From NCBI GenBank assembly GCA_964604675.1, contig CAZSAT010000013.1, positions 1 to 64,000 on the forward strand: a stretch of 64,000 bases of DNA, written 5' to 3'. The notes beneath the pieces are model-generated. The model saw only the letters and a list, made by a program, of their open reading frames with translations. It was not told the DNA's origin and did no database searches. Shown here piece after piece: positions 63,311-64,000 of this stretch; the stretch's first letter is position 1; the number at the start of each line of letters is the position of its first letter. The position numbers and the translations under genes are program-made. The DNA is from CAZSAT01 sp964604675 (GTDB taxonomy: Bacteria > Myxococcota_A > UBA796 > CAJQPC01).

Positions 63311-64000
63311 CTACTGCGAGGCGCTCCCCGGCCTGGCCACCAGCCGCCGGCGTGCGGGCGTCGGACCCTCCAGGCTGACCGAGCCGCCGCTGCCCGGAAA
63401 GCGCACGTGCACCGCGTCGACCTCGTCGGTGTCGCCCAGTCCGAACCAGGCCTCGGGACGCCGAGAGGCCCCGTAGCCGGTGTCCTGCACCACCCACGAG
63501 GTCCACGCCCGGCCCGCAGCCTCCACCTCGACCACGCTCCCGGCCGGCGCCTCGACCACCAACCAGCTGCCCTCGGAGCAGCCCTCGCTCAGGTAGAGCA
63601 GGGGCCGCTCGACCGCCTGGCTCACCAGCAGGTCGAGCACGCCGTCGTCGTTGAAGTCGGCGGGGGCCACGGCGCGGTGGCTGCCCGACTCGGGCAAGCC
63701 CACGGCGGGCCCCACGTTCTCGAAGCCCCCGTCGGTCTGCGCCATCAGGTCGACCGGCATGGACAGGCCGCTGCCGTGCCCGTGGGTGAAGTCGCCCTGG
63801 GCCACGGCGACGTCCAGGTCGCCGTCGTTGTCGTAGTCGAACCAGGCCGATCCCCACCCCATGGCGTCGTTGGAGGTCAGGCTGTCGACGCCGATGCCGA
63901 GGGTGACGTCGACGAAGCTGCCGTCGTCCTGCCCGTGGAGCAGCACCGTGTGGGCGGTGCCGGTGAGGAGGAGGTCGGCCACGCCGTCCTGGTCGTAGTC
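63311..64000 (-). CDS. FG-GAP / ASPIC-UnbV protein, 5' end off the window
   Basis: The frame is open to base 64000, so the N-terminus is missing. FG-GAP calcium loops: DYDQDGVADLLLTG, FDYDNDGDLDVAVAQGD and FNDDGVLDLLVSQA, spaced as propeller blades. The C-terminal 100 residues fit the ASPIC/UnbV domain: WLVVEAPAGSVVEVEAAGRAW, GASRRPEAWFGLGDTDEVD, HVRFPGSGGSVSLEG. Family knowledge: CRTAC1-like secreted proteins of bacteria, surface role unknown. It begins the operon ending at 61380. Confidence 0.88.
   Translation of the reverse strand, partial: DYDQDGVADLLLTGTAHTVLLHGQDDGSFVDVTLGIGVDSLTSNDAMGWGSAWFDYDNDGDLDVAVAQGDFTHGHGSGLSMPVDLMAQTDGGFENVGPAVGLPESGSHRAVAPADFNDDGVLDLLVSQAVERPLLYLSEGCSEGSWLVVEAPAGSVVEVEAAGRAWTSWVVQDTGYGASRRPEAWFGLGDTDEVDAVHVRFPGSGGSVSLEGPTPARRRLVARPGSASQ

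Overview
The window looks like one scaffold of a high-GC (about 70% by eye), draft-assembled, predatory-type delta-proteobacterium, most likely Myxococcota. The signs are many Asp-rich MopE (putative metal-binding) repeat proteins, MYXO-CTERM-like tails, eukaryote-like Ser/Thr kinases, a CHAT-FHA protein, short-signal lipoproteins and dense stop/start-coupled operons (GTGA, ATGA, TGATG). A run of 100 N at 42712-42811 marks a scaffold gap inside a repeat-rich gene. No rRNA, tRNA, CRISPR array, IS element or phage gene was seen. Coding density is above 95%, and no gene-free stretch exceeds 300 bases once the small gene at 16241-16438 is counted.

Layout. 1-8192: secreted or surface proteins, led by a four-gene coupled operon (7824 down to 772) of Cys-rich lipoprotein, helical/beta outer-membrane-like protein, MopE protein with sorting tail, and a large Ca-binding protein. 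8213-13109: a second, partly paralogous operon whose largest protein carries a matrixin-like domain with all zinc ligands lost. 13167-18306: a Ser/Thr kinase, an FG-GAP lipoprotein with a 19-bp perfect inverted repeat in its coding DNA, small exported proteins, and a C-type-lectin lipoprotein. 18370-25972: a signalling island (anti-sigma-like protein, 534-aa unknown, CHAT-FHA protein, ECF-type sigma factor, transmembrane Ser/Thr kinase, membrane protein, 196-aa unknown). 26136-33184: metabolic and exported enzymes (SDR-MaoC fusion, NTF2-like, M19-like dipeptidase, adenosine deaminase, PHP-type lipoprotein). 33364-37284 and 50855-52198: two unlinked eCIS-core (DUF4157) proteins. 37372-49625: ceramidase-like lipoprotein, Nif3-like protein, arylsulfotransferase-like lipoprotein, long MopE/fibrinogen-like lipoprotein, and secreted or membrane unknowns. 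49748-56689: two SGNH hydrolases, an HTTM-TPR membrane protein with a small partner, a NapH/CcoG-like ferredoxin and a 36-aa membrane microprotein. 56876-59628: a methyltransferase plus FAD-dependent halogenase pair. 59636-64000: di-haem lipoprotein, a polytopic membrane protein operon and an FG-GAP/ASPIC-UnbV protein.

The most notable result is a predicted ECF regulon inside the window. A bipartite element (minus strand CACCAAGCGGGGAC-N13-CGTTG, with identical 13-nt spacing) lies 21-23 nt upstream of the start codon of three genes: the ECF sigma gene itself (22879), the first gene of the pseudo-matrixin/MopE operon (13109), and a small exported-protein operon (16848). The arrangement suggests an autoregulated sigma factor, encoded between a Ser/Thr kinase and a CHAT-FHA protein, that controls a cell-surface programme. 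Everything here was read from sequence by eye; family names are motif-based and no database search was run.
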